From Candidatus Limosilactobacillus intestinigallinarum (GTDB lineage: Bacteria; Bacillota; Bacilli; Lactobacillales; Lactobacillaceae): a stretch of 64,000 bases of DNA. The stretch spans positions 1 through 64,000 of the forward strand of contig DXAA01000011.1 of NCBI GenBank assembly GCA_019117285.1, read 5' to 3'. The first letter of the stretch is position 1. Each line of letters begins with the position of its first letter. The translations under genes were made by a program, and so were the position numbers. The notes beneath the pieces are model-generated. The model saw nothing but the letters and a program-made list of their open reading frames with translations. It did no database searches and was not told where the DNA came from. Positions 1 through 10,706 of the stretch are shown here, in pieces.

Positions 1-160
1 TGACTTAATTCGTTTAATATCGATAGTTTTTCTTCTGCACTATATTTTGCTTTCCTAGTCATAGAAAAATACCCTCCAAGTATTAAGATGAATTTTCTAT
101 TTCATCTGTATACTTAGAGGGCATTATAGCCTGTTTCCCCGGCCGCCGTTTCTGTTATGG

Positions 161-1549
161 TTATTTCTTAATATAGTTCTTGAAGGCCTGGTAGTCCTGG
201 TCAACTTGATCGACGTAGTGGAGGGCCCAGTCGGCTAGTCCCTGGTCGAGGGCCTTCTGGTGGCGCAGGTAGCCACGCAGCATCGGTGAGGTTGGGCTTT
301 GGGCATGGGCCATGGCCAGGCAAAAGGCACAGGTCTGGCAGTACAGCTGGTAGCTGCTGAAGTCGAGCTTCTCGATCTTGATCGACTCCTTCATGTCCCG
401 GAACTGCCGGATGTAGTAGCTCCGCTGACCAAACCTGGTGCTGGCCAGGAAGGGGTCAGAGGTGGACTGGAGGACACGCTGGGCCGTCACAATCCGCCGG
501 CCCGCCTGAAGGCCATTGGCGATGGCCTGCTGAACCTGGAGCTGGAGCAGGTTGTATCGCAGGGGCATAGCCTCCTTGACCTGGAGGACCAGGTGGCTGC
601 CGTCGATCCCGGTCAACAGAATCAGGTAGCAACGAGTCCCAAAACTCCCGACGCCAACGCTGTAACGAATGATGTCGGTGATGTGGAAGTTAGCCAGGTA
701 GACCCGGATATCTTGACGGACGTTCTCCCGATACGTCTCGTAACCAGCAGCGACGGCCTGGTAGTCCGCATCGCTGAGGTGCTTAGCACGGGGCGGGTTG
801 TCCCGGAAGACCAGCTGGCCGCGGTTGTTGATGGTCCCCATCTTGCGGATGATTTCCTCGGAATTACTGTGCTGGCTCTTCTTGATGATGTTTTGCAGGA
901 CCGCCTCCATCTGCTCTGGGGCGTCACCATCCCCGAGCTTGTGGATGTTTTCGATCATGTCATGGATTTCAAAGGAGTAGTAGAAGACCGCGGACAGGGG
1001 GAGCTTATTGGCACTCTTGATGGCGTGCCGGTAGGTCTTGGTGGTCAGTTCGAGCAGGTCATGGAGGTCGCTTTTCTTGAAGCCGTTCTCCTCGCCGGCC
1101 AGCTCAATGCTGACGAGGAGGCGCTTGAGGTCACTTTCCCAGTTACCGATCCGGGCTTCGTCGAAGTCGTTGAGGCCGAAGAGCAGCTTACGCTCGGGGG
1201 AAGCGTAGAAACCAAAGTTATTCACGTGGGCATCACCACAGATCACAACTGGCATCATGCTCTGGTGCTGCTTCTTGAGGTCGCGTTCCATCAACTCGGC
1301 CGTGCCCCGGAAGAAGGCAAAACGACTGGCAAGCATCCGCTGGTGGCGTAAGGGAAGCAGCTCGGGGATCATCTTGGCCTCGGTCTGTTTGATATCGGTG
1401 ACCGGATCTCGGTGAACGGGGACGAAGGTACTCAGGTCCGCGCTGGTCACCTCTTTTTGCCGCTGCTTGCCAGCCTGCTCAAGCTCGGCCTTACTCTTGT
1501 TGATCTTAATCTTTTTTAAGTCAAAAATATCTAGTCGTTGTTTGTCCAT
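161..1549 (-). CDS. DUF2252 family protein
   Basis: 462-aa ORF; motifs VICGDAHVNNFGFYASPERKLLFGLNDFDEA and RCYLILLTG typical of DUF2252. Confidence 0.85.
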   Translation of the reverse strand: MDKQRLDIFDLKKIKINKSKAELEQAGKQRQKEVTSADLSTFVPVHRDPVTDIKQTEAKMIPELLPLRHQRMLASRFAFFRGTAELMERDLKKQHQSMMPVVICGDAHVNNFGFYASPERKLLFGLNDFDEARIGNWESDLKRLLVSIELAGEENGFKKSDLHDLLELTTKTYRHAIKSANKLPLSAVFYYSFEIHDMIENIHKLGDGDAPEQMEAVLQNIIKKSQHSNSEEIIRKMGTINNRGQLVFRDNPPRAKHLSDADYQAVAAGYETYRENVRQDIRVYLANFHITDIIRYSVGVGSFGTRCYLILLTGIDGSHLVLQVKEAMPLRYNLLQLQVQQAIANGLQAGRRIVTAQRVLQSTSDPFLASTRFGQRSYYIRQFRDMKESIKIEKLDFSSYQLYCQTCAFCLAMAHAQSPTSPMLRGYLRHQKALDQGLADWALHYVDQVDQDYQAFKNYIKK

Positions 1550-1688
1550 GTTGCCGCTTCCTCTTCTGCTTAGATTTGCTGATTACCCTTCATTTTAATG
1601 AATTCTTTAAATTTGTAAATATTGCTTGTTGTTTATCTCACAATTCTGCCACAATTGTGTTAGAGAATGAATTCGAGGAGGAGATAAC

Positions 1689-3239
1689 GTGATTATTACC
1701 GTGGAAAGACCGGTTGCCCAGCACCTACACGTCAACCCCCAGATGGTCAATGAGCTGAGCCTGACCATACCGGAAGCGTGGTCGGTCCGCATCTGTGGAG
1801 ACTTCATGATTGTCATGAACAACCTGCTGGCATTGCCGGTGATTGTCCGCCATCCTCAGCGCTTCAATGATTCCCGTTCCTTTGTCACCGCCTTCAAGCA
1901 GGAGTTTCTGCAGCTGATGGAGCTAGCCCCGATCCCACACGCCAAGATTCGGATGATCCGCGATGCCCAGTTTCAGGACGTCCGTTTCACCAGTCAAATG
2001 GCCGCTACGGCCCCGCTGCACCTGCAGACCTACCAGAATATTCTAGCCGGCCCCACCTCCGTCATCGACTGGGACCGTCACCCGTCCAACGCTGAACTGG
2101 CCCTCCAGCTGGCTGACCAGACCGAACTGCAAGACCCCGATGCTGATGGTGGGGTGACGGTGATCGAGTTGTTTGAAAACTACGTGATGGAAAACTTTGC
2201 CCTACCGGCGCACCCAACCCTAAATGAGCATAACCGCAGCTACCGCTACCACAGCGGGTCACTCAATGATGTGATGAACGCGGTCGCGGTGGACGAGCGC
2301 CTGCTTGGCGACTACCGCCATTACTTGGAGAACCGGGGGAAGAGCGACCAGATCATCGACCGGGATCTCGACGTTGCGGATGACTACTTCAGCTTCTGTG
2401 ATGGCTATGAAGAAACTATCCTCGACGACCTGACCCTGGTCTATAACTACCTAATCCATTATGAAGAGGCCACCCAGACCCACCTGAGTGCCACCCAACT
2501 TCGTGATAAGGGAATCGCCCTGCGGGAGCTCGGCCGTTTCCTGCGTTACCAGCGGCTTTTTTCCGCCGAGGATTTCGATCACTTTGTCCAGGCGATCGGG
2601 CAGGGGGTCAAGGATCTTGACCCGACGGAACGGAACTTCTACTTCCAACGCCTGCTGCGCAACGTTCAGGACCAGATGCAGGACCAACGGGACGCCTTGA
2701 ACGGGGCCTATCGCTACAGTCGCCAGCGCTATCAGCTAACGGTGACCCTGGCGGACTATCAGCCGACTATGTGGCGCCGGTTGACCCTCAGCGGTGATAC
2801 CCGCCTGGACACCCTCTGTTACCAGATCCTGGCGAGCTTCCGGGCCACCGGCAGCCACCTCTTTGCCCTCCAGGACGGCCAGCACAACTACCAATTGCCA
2901 ATCTTTGCTAGCGGCCTTGGCGACCCGGAGAGTCTATTGACCCACTGGCTGGGTGAGTACCAGGCCGGTGACGAACTGACCCTATTCTACGATTTCGGCG
3001 ATAGCTGGCGGTTCCAGATCAAGATTGACACGGTCACTACCCGATCCCGGCTGCGGACGGCGGGTGCGGCCAAGCTGTTGGCCGGCAGCGGTCGGGGGAT
3101 CATTGACGACATCGGTGGGGTCAGTGGCCTGACCGACGTCGCTAAGGATGATCCGACCATCGACCGGCCTCTGAACGTCAACCAGGAGCAGACGGCCTGG
3201 CAAAAGCGTGTTGACCGCCTTAAGAAGAGTTATCGTTAG
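1689..3239 (+). CDS. Plasmid pRiA4b ORF-3-like domain protein with long N-terminal extension
   Basis: GTG start after GAGGAGGAG; C-terminal YQLTVTLADYQPTMWRRLTL...LTLFYDFGDSWRFQI resembles the pRiA4b ORF-3 domain. Confidence 0.75.
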   Translation: MIITVERPVAQHLHVNPQMVNELSLTIPEAWSVRICGDFMIVMNNLLALPVIVRHPQRFNDSRSFVTAFKQEFLQLMELAPIPHAKIRMIRDAQFQDVRFTSQMAATAPLHLQTYQNILAGPTSVIDWDRHPSNAELALQLADQTELQDPDADGGVTVIELFENYVMENFALPAHPTLNEHNRSYRYHSGSLNDVMNAVAVDERLLGDYRHYLENRGKSDQIIDRDLDVADDYFSFCDGYEETILDDLTLVYNYLIHYEEATQTHLSATQLRDKGIALRELGRFLRYQRLFSAEDFDHFVQAIGQGVKDLDPTERNFYFQRLLRNVQDQMQDQRDALNGAYRYSRQRYQLTVTLADYQPTMWRRLTLSGDTRLDTLCYQILASFRATGSHLFALQDGQHNYQLPIFASGLGDPESLLTHWLGEYQAGDELTLFYDFGDSWRFQIKIDTVTTRSRLRTAGAAKLLAGSGRGIIDDIGGVSGLTDVAKDDPTIDRPLNVNQEQTAWQKRVDRLKKSYR

Positions 3240-3314
3240 AACGTTGTTTTCTTCACAAGTCCGCGAAAAGGGTTACAATAAATATGTAAGTTCAATTAAG
3301 TGAGGCTGATAGAC

Positions 3315-4364
3315 ATGGAAACGCAAATTGATGATTTACCAAAGACAATGCGGGCCTGGGCCGTTACCACCCCGGGACCGATCGACGGTGACCGGGCGCC
3401 CCTGAAGATGGTGGAGAAGCCGGTACCAACCCCGGGCCGGGGGGAAGTCCTGGTCAAGGTGCTGACCTGTGGGGTCTGCCACACCGACCTCCACGTAACC
3501 GAGGGTGACCTGCCCGTCCACCAGGAACACGTCACTCCGGGCCACGAGATTGTCGGCCGGGTAGTTGCCCAGGGACCGGAGACCCAGCGCTTCAGCCTTG
3601 GCGAGCGGATTGGGATTCCGTGGTTCCGGCACGCTTGCGGAGTCTGCAAGTTCTGTCGGTCCGGACACGAGAACCTCTGTCCACACTCTGTCTACACCGG
3701 CTGGGATCATGACGGTGGCTATGCCGAATACGTGACGGTGCCGGAGGGCTTTGCCTACCGGATCCCAGAGAAGTTTGATTCCTTAGAGGCTGCCCCGCTG
3801 CTCTGTGCCGGAATTATTGGCTACCGGGCCTTTGAGCGGGCCAATGTACCGGCAGGTGGTCGGTTGGGTCTATATGGCTTTGGTGGCTCAGCCCACATCA
3901 CGGCCCAGATCGCCATGGCCCAGGGGATCGAGGTCCACGTCTTTACCCGGGGGGCCGACGCCCGGAAGTTTGCCCTTCAATTGGGCTGTGCCTCAGCCCA
4001 CGGGGCCTATGACCTCTCCGACGTGCCGTTGGACTCCTCAATCATCTTTGCCCCTGTTGGTGACATCGTGCTACCGGCGATGGCCAGCCTGATTCCAGGC
4101 GGGACCCTGGCCCTGGCCGGAATCCACATGACCGACGTGCCAGCTCTCAACTACCAGAAGCACCTCTTCCACGAGAAGACAATCACCAGTGTCGAGAGTA
4201 ACACCCGGCGTGACGGCGAGGAGTTCTTAACCCTGGCCGACCGGCTGGACATCCACCCCGAGGTTCACGAGTACCCGTTTGAAAAGGCCGACGAGGCCCT
4301 GAAGTACGTTAAGCGGGGTGACATCAAGGGGGCCTGCGTTCTGCGGATTAGCCAGGACGATTAG
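3315..4364 (+). CDS. Zinc-dependent alcohol dehydrogenase (MDR superfamily)
   Basis: [14 protein letters not shown], and structural-zinc [15 protein letters not shown] motifs; in-frame ATG at 3315. Confidence 0.9.
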   Translation: METQIDDLPKTMRAWAVTTPGPIDGDRAPLKMVEKPVPTPGRGEVLVKVLTCGVCHTDLHVTEGDLPVHQEHVTPGHEIVGRVVAQGPETQRFSLGERIGIPWFRHACGVCKFCRSGHENLCPHSVYTGWDHDGGYAEYVTVPEGFAYRIPEKFDSLEAAPLLCAGIIGYRAFERANVPAGGRLGLYGFGGSAHITAQIAMAQGIEVHVFTRGADARKFALQLGCASAHGAYDLSDVPLDSSIIFAPVGDIVLPAMASLIPGGTLALAGIHMTDVPALNYQKHLFHEKTITSVESNTRRDGEEFLTLADRLDIHPEVHEYPFEKADEALKYVKRGDIKGACVLRISQDD

Positions 4365-4410
4365 TCGATGTTATACTAGAGCACATCCTAAATTGAAATG
4401 AGGAAAGAAT

Positions 4411-4995
4411 ATGGATTATCCACAATTAGACCTGGCCTCGGCACAGGGACCCAAAGCAATCATCAAGACCAACCAGGGGACGATTGAGGTCCAGCTCTTT
4501 GAGAAGCTGGCCCCCAAGACGGTTAAGAACTTCGTCGAGCTGGCCAAGCAGGGCTACTACGACGGGGTAACCTTCCACCGGGTCATTCCCGACTTCATGA
4601 TCCAGGGTGGTGACCCGACCGGGACCGGCCGTGGTGGCGAGAGCAGCTACGGTCACCCGTTTGAGGATGAGTTTGCTGACCAGTTGTTTAACTTCAACGG
4701 CGCCCTCTCGATGGCCAACGCCGGCCCAAACACCAACGGTAGCCAGTTCTTCATTGTTTCCAACGAACACGTGCCGGCCAACATGATCGACCAGATGAAG
4801 ATGGTTGGTTACCCGCAGGAAGTCATCGACCACTACCAGAAAGTCGGTGGGACGCCATGGCTTGATCACCGGCACACCGTTTTTGGCCAGGTGATTAAGG
4901 GGATGGATGTTGTCCAGAAGATCAGCAAGGTCGAGCGTGATCAGATGGACAAGCCCAAGGATGATGTTGTGATGGAAAAAGTTACGATTGAATAA
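4411..4995 (+). CDS. Peptidyl-prolyl cis-trans isomerase, cyclophilin type
   Basis: [41 protein letters not shown]. Confidence 0.95.
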   Translation: MDYPQLDLASAQGPKAIIKTNQGTIEVQLFEKLAPKTVKNFVELAKQGYYDGVTFHRVIPDFMIQGGDPTGTGRGGESSYGHPFEDEFADQLFNFNGALSMANAGPNTNGSQFFIVSNEHVPANMIDQMKMVGYPQEVIDHYQKVGGTPWLDHRHTVFGQVIKGMDVVQKISKVERDQMDKPKDDVVMEKVTIE

Positions 4996-5006
4996 TTATG
5001 ATCAAT

Positions 5007-5049
5007 GGGACCGGGGAATGAAAATAATTTGCCCAGTCCCTTTATTTTT
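5007..5049 (+). terminator. Intrinsic terminator
   Basis: GGGACcGGG...CCCaGTCCC followed by TTTATTTTT. Confidence 0.8.
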
Positions 5050-5124
5050 GATAAAAATTCATTAAAGCGGGGCGATTAAATATCGCGTCGGTCATTATAA
5101 TGGGAGACAAGGAGATGAAGAGCA

Positions 5125-5736
5125 ATGTCAATTTACGGGGACTACGAGCAGGTTTTGCCCCAGATCCTGGCGATGACGACCAAGCGGATCCAACAGTTGA
5201 ACCAGCAAGTGCTTGCTGATCACCAGCCTAAATTGTATGAACACCTGATTGGCCGGGTGAAGACGTCGACCAGTATGGCAGAGAAGTGCCGGCGCAAGGG
5301 CTATCCGGTTACTACGCGGTCAGCACTGCGTGAATGCCGGGATGCGGTTGGCTTGCGAGTGGTCTGCAACTTCATCGATGATATCAACCGTTGCTTGACC
5401 CTGCTTCGCCAGGCTGACTGGTGGACGGTGGTCAAGGAAAAGGATTATATTACCAATGCCAAGCCTAACGGGTATCGAAGTTACCACCTGATCTTAGACG
5501 AGACGGCCCCTTACCAAGATCCGGATGGTCACCTACCAGGACACTTCTTTGTTGAAATCCAGCTGCGTACGATCGCAATGGATTCTTGGGCCAGTCTGGA
5601 ACATGAGATGAAATATAAACACCACATTAAGGATCCCGAACGGATCGGCCGGGAGTTGAAGCATTGCGCCGACCAACTAGCATCCTGTGATGTTCAAATG
5701 CAGACAATTCGCCAATTGATTAACGAAAAATATTAG
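5125..5736 (+). CDS. RelA/SpoT-domain (p)ppGpp synthetase-like protein (small alarmone synthetase type)
   Basis: GRVKTSTSMAEKCRRKG, RDAVGLRVVC, DYITNAKPNGYRSYH, VEIQLRTIAMDSWASLEHEMKYK. Confidence 0.85.
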   Translation: MSIYGDYEQVLPQILAMTTKRIQQLNQQVLADHQPKLYEHLIGRVKTSTSMAEKCRRKGYPVTTRSALRECRDAVGLRVVCNFIDDINRCLTLLRQADWWTVVKEKDYITNAKPNGYRSYHLILDETAPYQDPDGHLPGHFFVEIQLRTIAMDSWASLEHEMKYKHHIKDPERIGRELKHCADQLASCDVQMQTIRQLINEKY

Positions 5737-5748
5737 GAGGCTTGGGCG

Positions 5749-6426
5749 ATGAAGATTCTAGTTGCAGAAGATGAAAAACAGTTGGCCCACGTCTTAGCGA
5801 CCGCCCTCCGGACCAGTGGCTACCAGGTGGATGTTGTTGGTGACGGTCAGGCTGTTATCGACCATGTCAAACAGCACCCGTATGATGTCATCATTCTAGA
5901 CATTATGATGCCAGTCAAGTCTGGGCTGACGGCCCTGAAGGAATTGCGTGCCAGCGGGGACCAGACCTACGTGATGATATTGACTGCCATGGGTGAGGAA
6001 GATGATAAGGTGAACGGCCTGGATGACGGTGCCGATGATTACCTGACCAAGCCGTTCTCCATCAAGGAGCTACTCGCCAGGTTACGGTCGCGGGAACGAC
6101 GGGGGGCGCAGTTTGCCAGTCCAGAGCTGCAATTTGGTGACTTGATCCTCAACACCGGTGACCAATCATTGATCAGCCACAATTCAATCAGCCTGTCTAA
6201 TAAGGAGAGCAGCCTCTTACGGTATCTGATTCTCAATGCCGGAAAGCAGATATCGACCACCGAATTGATCAACCACGTTTGGCCGAACGACCAGGCCGAC
6301 GCCAAGGACGTCTGGATCACCATTTCTTACCTGCGCCAAAAGCTGCGGTCGATTTGCTCAACGGTCCGAATTGCTGGTGAGGAAGGCGGTTCCTTTCAAC
6401 TTGAGCAGTCAGGGGTAGAGTCATGA
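5749..6426 (+). CDS. OmpR-family response regulator
   Basis: KILVAEDEKQLA, DVIILDIMMPVKSG, DDYLTKPF receiver motifs plus C-terminal winged helix. Confidence 0.92.
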   Translation: MKILVAEDEKQLAHVLATALRTSGYQVDVVGDGQAVIDHVKQHPYDVIILDIMMPVKSGLTALKELRASGDQTYVMILTAMGEEDDKVNGLDDGADDYLTKPFSIKELLARLRSRERRGAQFASPELQFGDLILNTGDQSLISHNSISLSNKESSLLRYLILNAGKQISTTELINHVWPNDQADAKDVWITISYLRQKLRSICSTVRIAGEEGGSFQLEQSGVES

Positions 6427-7664
6427 TTCAGAAGTTTCGCTACAAGTTCATTGCCATATCAACGCTGGCACTGGTTGTCGTGATCGTAACGATCATCGGC
6501 AGTATCTCGGCGTTGACCTACTACCATGCCCGCCGGGAGGTCGATGATGTCTTGACGATCCTGGTTGATAACGAGGGTCAGATCCCAGCGCACAGCCAGA
6601 TTAAGAATTACGCCCAGCCCCAATTCAGTCGGGAGGGGCTGCACCAATATCGCTACTTCAGTGTCATTTTTGGTAAAAACAACCACGTTGCAGCGATTGA
6701 AGATGATCACATTACCAGTATCGACCCCCGGGATGCCCGGGTGATTACACAGCGGATCATGCAGAAGAAGCGTCAGAATGGTCAACTCAAGTATCATGGA
6801 ATGGCGTATGCCTATAAGGTTCAGAAGAAGGGCCAGCAGACAACGATCGTGGTGCTTGACGAGTCCTTACTGATGGATCGGACCAGGGACCTCTTGCACA
6901 GTGGCCTGTTGCTCGGGGCCATCGTCTTAGTTCTGTATACCCTCATCTTGACTCTCTATTCCCGGCGGGCGATCCGACCGATCATCCAGGCTGAACAGCG
7001 ACAGAAGCAGTTCATCACCAATGCCAGTCATGAGTTAAAAACCCCCTTGACCGTGATTGCCGCGAATACGGAGATGCAGGAGATGCTGAGTGGTGAGACC
7101 GAGTGGACTAAGAGCACCCACCAGCAGGTGCAACGCCTGACCCACTTGATCAACAACCTGGTGGCCCTGGCCCGGATGCAGGAACAACCACAAGTTGCAA
7201 TGACCCCGGTCAACGTCAGCCACTTAGCCCAAAATGTCGGGAATGGCTTCAACAGTGTTCTGGAAGCAGCTGATAAGCAGTTTCTGATGACGATTGCACC
7301 CGATGTTGTCGTCAGGGCCGATCAGAATCGGCTGCGTGAGTTGCTTAATATCCTTCTGGATAACGCCAGTAAATACTGTGATCCACGGGGAATGGTTAAG
7401 CTGACGGTGCGGCCTGGAAAGTATGGTAAGACGGCGGTAATCACCGTGGCCAATTCTTATCAGGCCGGGAAAGACGTCGACTATCGCCGCTTTTTCGATC
7501 GATTCTACCGGGGGGATGAGTCGCACAGTAATCATGGTAAGAGTGGCTTTGGCATTGGCCTATCAATGGCTCAAGACATTGTGCATTCGATGAAGGGGAA
7601 GATCAGTGCCAAGTACAACCACGGGATGTTGGCGTTTGTCATCACCATGAAACTGGCTTCATAA
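6423..7664 (+). CDS. Sensor histidine kinase
   Basis: ATGA overlap with the preceding RR; TM segments; ITNASHELKTPL H-box, NILLDNASKY, GFGIGLSMAQDIV. Confidence 0.92.
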   Translation: MIQKFRYKFIAISTLALVVVIVTIIGSISALTYYHARREVDDVLTILVDNEGQIPAHSQIKNYAQPQFSREGLHQYRYFSVIFGKNNHVAAIEDDHITSIDPRDARVITQRIMQKKRQNGQLKYHGMAYAYKVQKKGQQTTIVVLDESLLMDRTRDLLHSGLLLGAIVLVLYTLILTLYSRRAIRPIIQAEQRQKQFITNASHELKTPLTVIAANTEMQEMLSGETEWTKSTHQQVQRLTHLINNLVALARMQEQPQVAMTPVNVSHLAQNVGNGFNSVLEAADKQFLMTIAPDVVVRADQNRLRELLNILLDNASKYCDPRGMVKLTVRPGKYGKTAVITVANSYQAGKDVDYRRFFDRFYRGDESHSNHGKSGFGIGLSMAQDIVHSMKGKISAKYNHGMLAFVITMKLAS

Positions 7665-7720
7665 GAAAAACCAGGTGAACTACAAAAAAGATCATCATTT
7701 AATAAAAGCCGGCCACGTTT

Positions 7721-7751
7721 GAGAGTTCAAGCGTAGCCGGCTCTTTCGTTA
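7721..7751. terminator. Bidirectional terminator between HK and LysR genes
   Basis: AGCCGGC...GCCGGCT inverted repeat followed by T-rich tract. Confidence 0.6.
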
Positions 7752-7760
7752 AGGGATTAA

Positions 7761-8645
7761 TCAAGAAGTGGTGTGCCTGGTCAGCAGGTCCCAGAGTTCC
7801 TGCTTGCGGGGCGTCAACTCCTCTGTCTCCCGCATCGTCACGGACAGGTGGAAGATCGGCAGGTCAGGCCCGTTGACCTGGACCTGTTTGACCCCGTCGC
7901 CGGGCTCGATGGCGAGGCTGGTCAGGAAGGTGATGCCGAGGTTTTCACTGACCATTGCCTTGATGACGTGGATGTCGGCGGTCCGGTAGAGAATGTGGGG
8001 ACGGAAGTGGGCCCGCCGACACATCTGCTTGAAGGCCTGGTCGTGGAAAAACTCGGTGTCGGGGATGATGAACTGCTCATCCTTCAGGGCGGCGAAATCT
8101 ACCGTCGCCTGCTTGGCCAGGGGATGGTCGGTGCCGACAACTACCTGGAAGGGGAAACGGGCCAGCTCCTGGGCTTTCAGCCGGGCCTCCTTGAGGGGGG
8201 TCAGGGAACCGAGCAGGGCCATGTCGAGCTTGCCATCTTGGAGCATCTTCAACAGCTCCTTGGAGCCGTGCTCGTAGGTTTCCAGCGCCGGCATTAACTG
8301 GTGGCGCATCAGGCGAGGCGTCAGCGGCGGGAAGTAGTAGTTGCCGATGATCGGCGGCAGGCCAAAACGGATCTTGGTGGAGTTGGCCCGGGCAATCTCC
8401 AGGTGGGCGACCCGGAGCTCGTTTAAAATCAGGTCGACGTGGTTGGCGAACTGACGGCCGGTCGTGGTGACCCGCAGCTCCCGGTGGACATGGTCGCGGA
8501 CGAAGAAGGTGGTATCAAAGTCACGCTCCAGGCGTTGGATAGCCATGGTAATTGTGGGCTGGCTGACCCCAAAGTGCTGGGCCACCTTGGAAAAATTTTG
8601 ATCTTTTATCAACTGCTGGAAATATTCTAAATCTTTGATCTTCAT
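7761..8645 (-). CDS. LysR-family regulator, likely of the malolactic gene (MleR-like)
   Basis: N-terminal LysR HTH (FSKVAQHFGVSQPTITMAIQRLERDF), divergent from malolactic enzyme gene. Confidence 0.85.
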   Translation of the reverse strand: MKIKDLEYFQQLIKDQNFSKVAQHFGVSQPTITMAIQRLERDFDTTFFVRDHVHRELRVTTTGRQFANHVDLILNELRVAHLEIARANSTKIRFGLPPIIGNYYFPPLTPRLMRHQLMPALETYEHGSKELLKMLQDGKLDMALLGSLTPLKEARLKAQELARFPFQVVVGTDHPLAKQATVDFAALKDEQFIIPDTEFFHDQAFKQMCRRAHFRPHILYRTADIHVIKAMVSENLGITFLTSLAIEPGDGVKQVQVNGPDLPIFHLSVTMRETEELTPRKQELWDLLTRHTTS

Positions 8646-8774
8646 TTAAATCCCTTCATACCGGTAATCTAATTGGTGCGCATCAAGTTTATTTATATCA
8701 TAGCACGAATTTGACTATAAAATAATCCGGTCGCTATGATGGGGACAATTAAACGAAAAGGAAGACGATTATTA

Positions 8775-10394
8775 ATGAATAAGGCAATGGCAATCTTAAA
8801 TGATCCCTTCAAGAACAAGGGGACCGCATTTACGATGGAAGAACGGGAACAACTGGGACTGATGGGAGCCCTGCCACCGCGCGTCAAGACCCTTGAGGAG
8901 CAGGCGAGTGAAACCTACGCCCTCTTTGAAACCAAGTCGAGTAACATCGAGAAGCGCCACTTCCTGATGGAGGTCTTCAACACCAACCGGACCCTCTTCT
9001 TCTACCTGATGGGCCAACACATCACCGAATTCATGCCGATCGTGTATGACCCGGTGATCGCCGAATCGATCGAAAACTACAACGAACGTTACCAACGGCC
9101 ACAGGACGCCGTCTACCTCTCTGTTAAGCATCCGGAACGGATCAAGGAGAGCCTGGCCAACGTCAGCGGTGACCGGGACATCCGCTTGATCGTGGTTACC
9201 GACGCCCAGGGGATCCTCGGTATCGGTGACTGGGGGGTTGACGGGGTCGACATCGCGGTCGGCAAGCTGATGGTCTACACGGCCGCCGCCGGGATCAACC
9301 CGGCCCAGGTCCTGCCGGTTTCCATCGATGCCGGGACCGATAACCAACAGCTGTTGGACGACCCGAACTACCTCGGTGAACGACACCACCGGATCAGCGG
9401 CCAGGAATACTTCGACTTCATCGACCGCTTTGTCAGTGAGGTTGAAAAGCTCTACCCGAAGAGCCTGCTCCACTTTGAGGACTTCGGTCGGGGGACCGCG
9501 GCCCGGATCCTCGACAAGTACCAGGATAAGATCCTGACCTTCAACGACGACATCCAGGGGACCGGGATCATTGCCCTCGCCGGAGTCCTCGGTGCCATGA
9601 ACATCTCCAAGGAGAAGCTGGTCGACCAGACCTTCCTGACCTTTGGTGCTGGGACCGCCGGCATGGGGATCGCCAAGATGCTCTACGACGAACTGGTTCG
9701 CCAGGGCCTGAGCCCCGAAGACGCTAAGAAGCACTTCTACCTGGTCGACAAGCAGGGCCTGCTCTTCGATGATACCGAAGGCCTGACCGACAAGCAGAAG
9801 CCATTCACTCGCCAGCGGAGCGAATTTGCCAACGCCGACGAGCTGACCAACCTGCTGGCCGTGGTCAAGGCGGTGCACCCAACCGTGATGATCGGGACCT
9901 CCACCCAGCCGGGCACCTTCGACGAGGCCGTGGTCAAGGAGATGGCCGCCCACACCAAGCGGCCAGTGATCTTCCCACTGTCCAACCCAACCAAGCTGGC
10001 CGAGGCCAAGGCTGAAGATCTCTTGAAGTGGACCGATGGCCGGGCCCTCGTGGCAACTGGGATCCCGGTTGACGACATCACCTACCAGGGCGTGACCTAC
10101 CAGATCGGTCAGGCCAACAACGCCCTGATCTATCCTGGGGTTGGCTTCGGTGCCCTGGCCGTTCAGGCAAGCAAACTGAACGACACCATGTTGGCCGCCG
10201 CTGCCCACGCCCTGTCTGGCTTGGTCGACCCCGACCAACCAGGTGCCGCCGTCCTGCCACCAGTGGCCAAGCTGGCTGAATTCTCCCAGCGGGTTGCCCA
10301 AAAGGTTGCCCAATCCGCCATTGATCAAGGCTTGACTGACATGACCGATGCCAAACAGGCGGTAGCCGCTGCCAAGTGGGAGGCTAAGTACTAA
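8775..10394 (+). CDS. mleS: Malolactic enzyme / NAD-dependent malic enzyme family
   Basis: Malic-enzyme motifs ([53 protein letters not shown]); ATG at 8775 with upstream GGAAG. Confidence 0.88.
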   Translation: MNKAMAILNDPFKNKGTAFTMEEREQLGLMGALPPRVKTLEEQASETYALFETKSSNIEKRHFLMEVFNTNRTLFFYLMGQHITEFMPIVYDPVIAESIENYNERYQRPQDAVYLSVKHPERIKESLANVSGDRDIRLIVVTDAQGILGIGDWGVDGVDIAVGKLMVYTAAAGINPAQVLPVSIDAGTDNQQLLDDPNYLGERHHRISGQEYFDFIDRFVSEVEKLYPKSLLHFEDFGRGTAARILDKYQDKILTFNDDIQGTGIIALAGVLGAMNISKEKLVDQTFLTFGAGTAGMGIAKMLYDELVRQGLSPEDAKKHFYLVDKQGLLFDDTEGLTDKQKPFTRQRSEFANADELTNLLAVVKAVHPTVMIGTSTQPGTFDEAVVKEMAAHTKRPVIFPLSNPTKLAEAKAEDLLKWTDGRALVATGIPVDDITYQGVTYQIGQANNALIYPGVGFGALAVQASKLNDTMLAAAAHALSGLVDPDQPGAAVLPPVAKLAEFSQRVAQKVAQSAIDQGLTDMTDAKQAVAAAKWEAKY

Positions 10395-10463
10395 TAAGTG
10401 CGTCCGGCTGGGCAAAAGCACCTGGTTCAGTCTAAAAAGTTTGTGATTCTGATCTTAAAATCA

Positions 10464-10510
10464 AAAATTCTCAAGAAATTTATTTAATAAAATCTTGAGA
10501 ATTTTTTATT
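10464..10510 (+). terminator. Intrinsic terminator after mleS
   Basis: AATTCTCAAGA...TCTTGAGAATT followed by TTTTTATTT. Confidence 0.85.
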
Positions 10511-10651
10511 TGCTTGATTGTGAAAAAAATTACAGGCAATGAATGGAAACGCCTTAACCGCGGCCCACTATTCAATCGTCATAAGTGAAATTTATGGAAT
10601 ACTTAAGGTTTGACTATGTCGGGGGCGACGGGTTAGGATAGTGGTGTAATG

Positions 10652-10669
10652 ATGTGTAACATTTCACAA
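10652..10669. promoter_or_regulatory. Rex-like operator upstream of fumC
   Basis: ATGTGTA-ACAT-TTCACAA, 12/14 match to TTGTGAA-N4-TTCACAA; a weaker copy (11/14) at 10518-10535. Confidence 0.45.
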
Positions 10670-10706
10670 ATGATAACTTTTGATTACACTATTGGAGGCG
10701 TCAAAA

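Noticed and set aside
299-1351. 350-aa plus-strand ORF opposite the DUF2252 gene
   Set aside because: Antisense shadow ORF; the minus strand encodes a recognisable protein.
8796-10421. 541-aa ORF antisense to the malolactic enzyme gene
   Set aside because: Mirror of a GC-rich coding gene with strong third-position bias; low-complexity Gly/Val/Asp/Gln-rich product, no RBS or family motif.
10545-10562. cre-like ATGGAAACGCCTTAACC upstream of fumC
   Set aside because: Only the left half-site matches; too weak to call.
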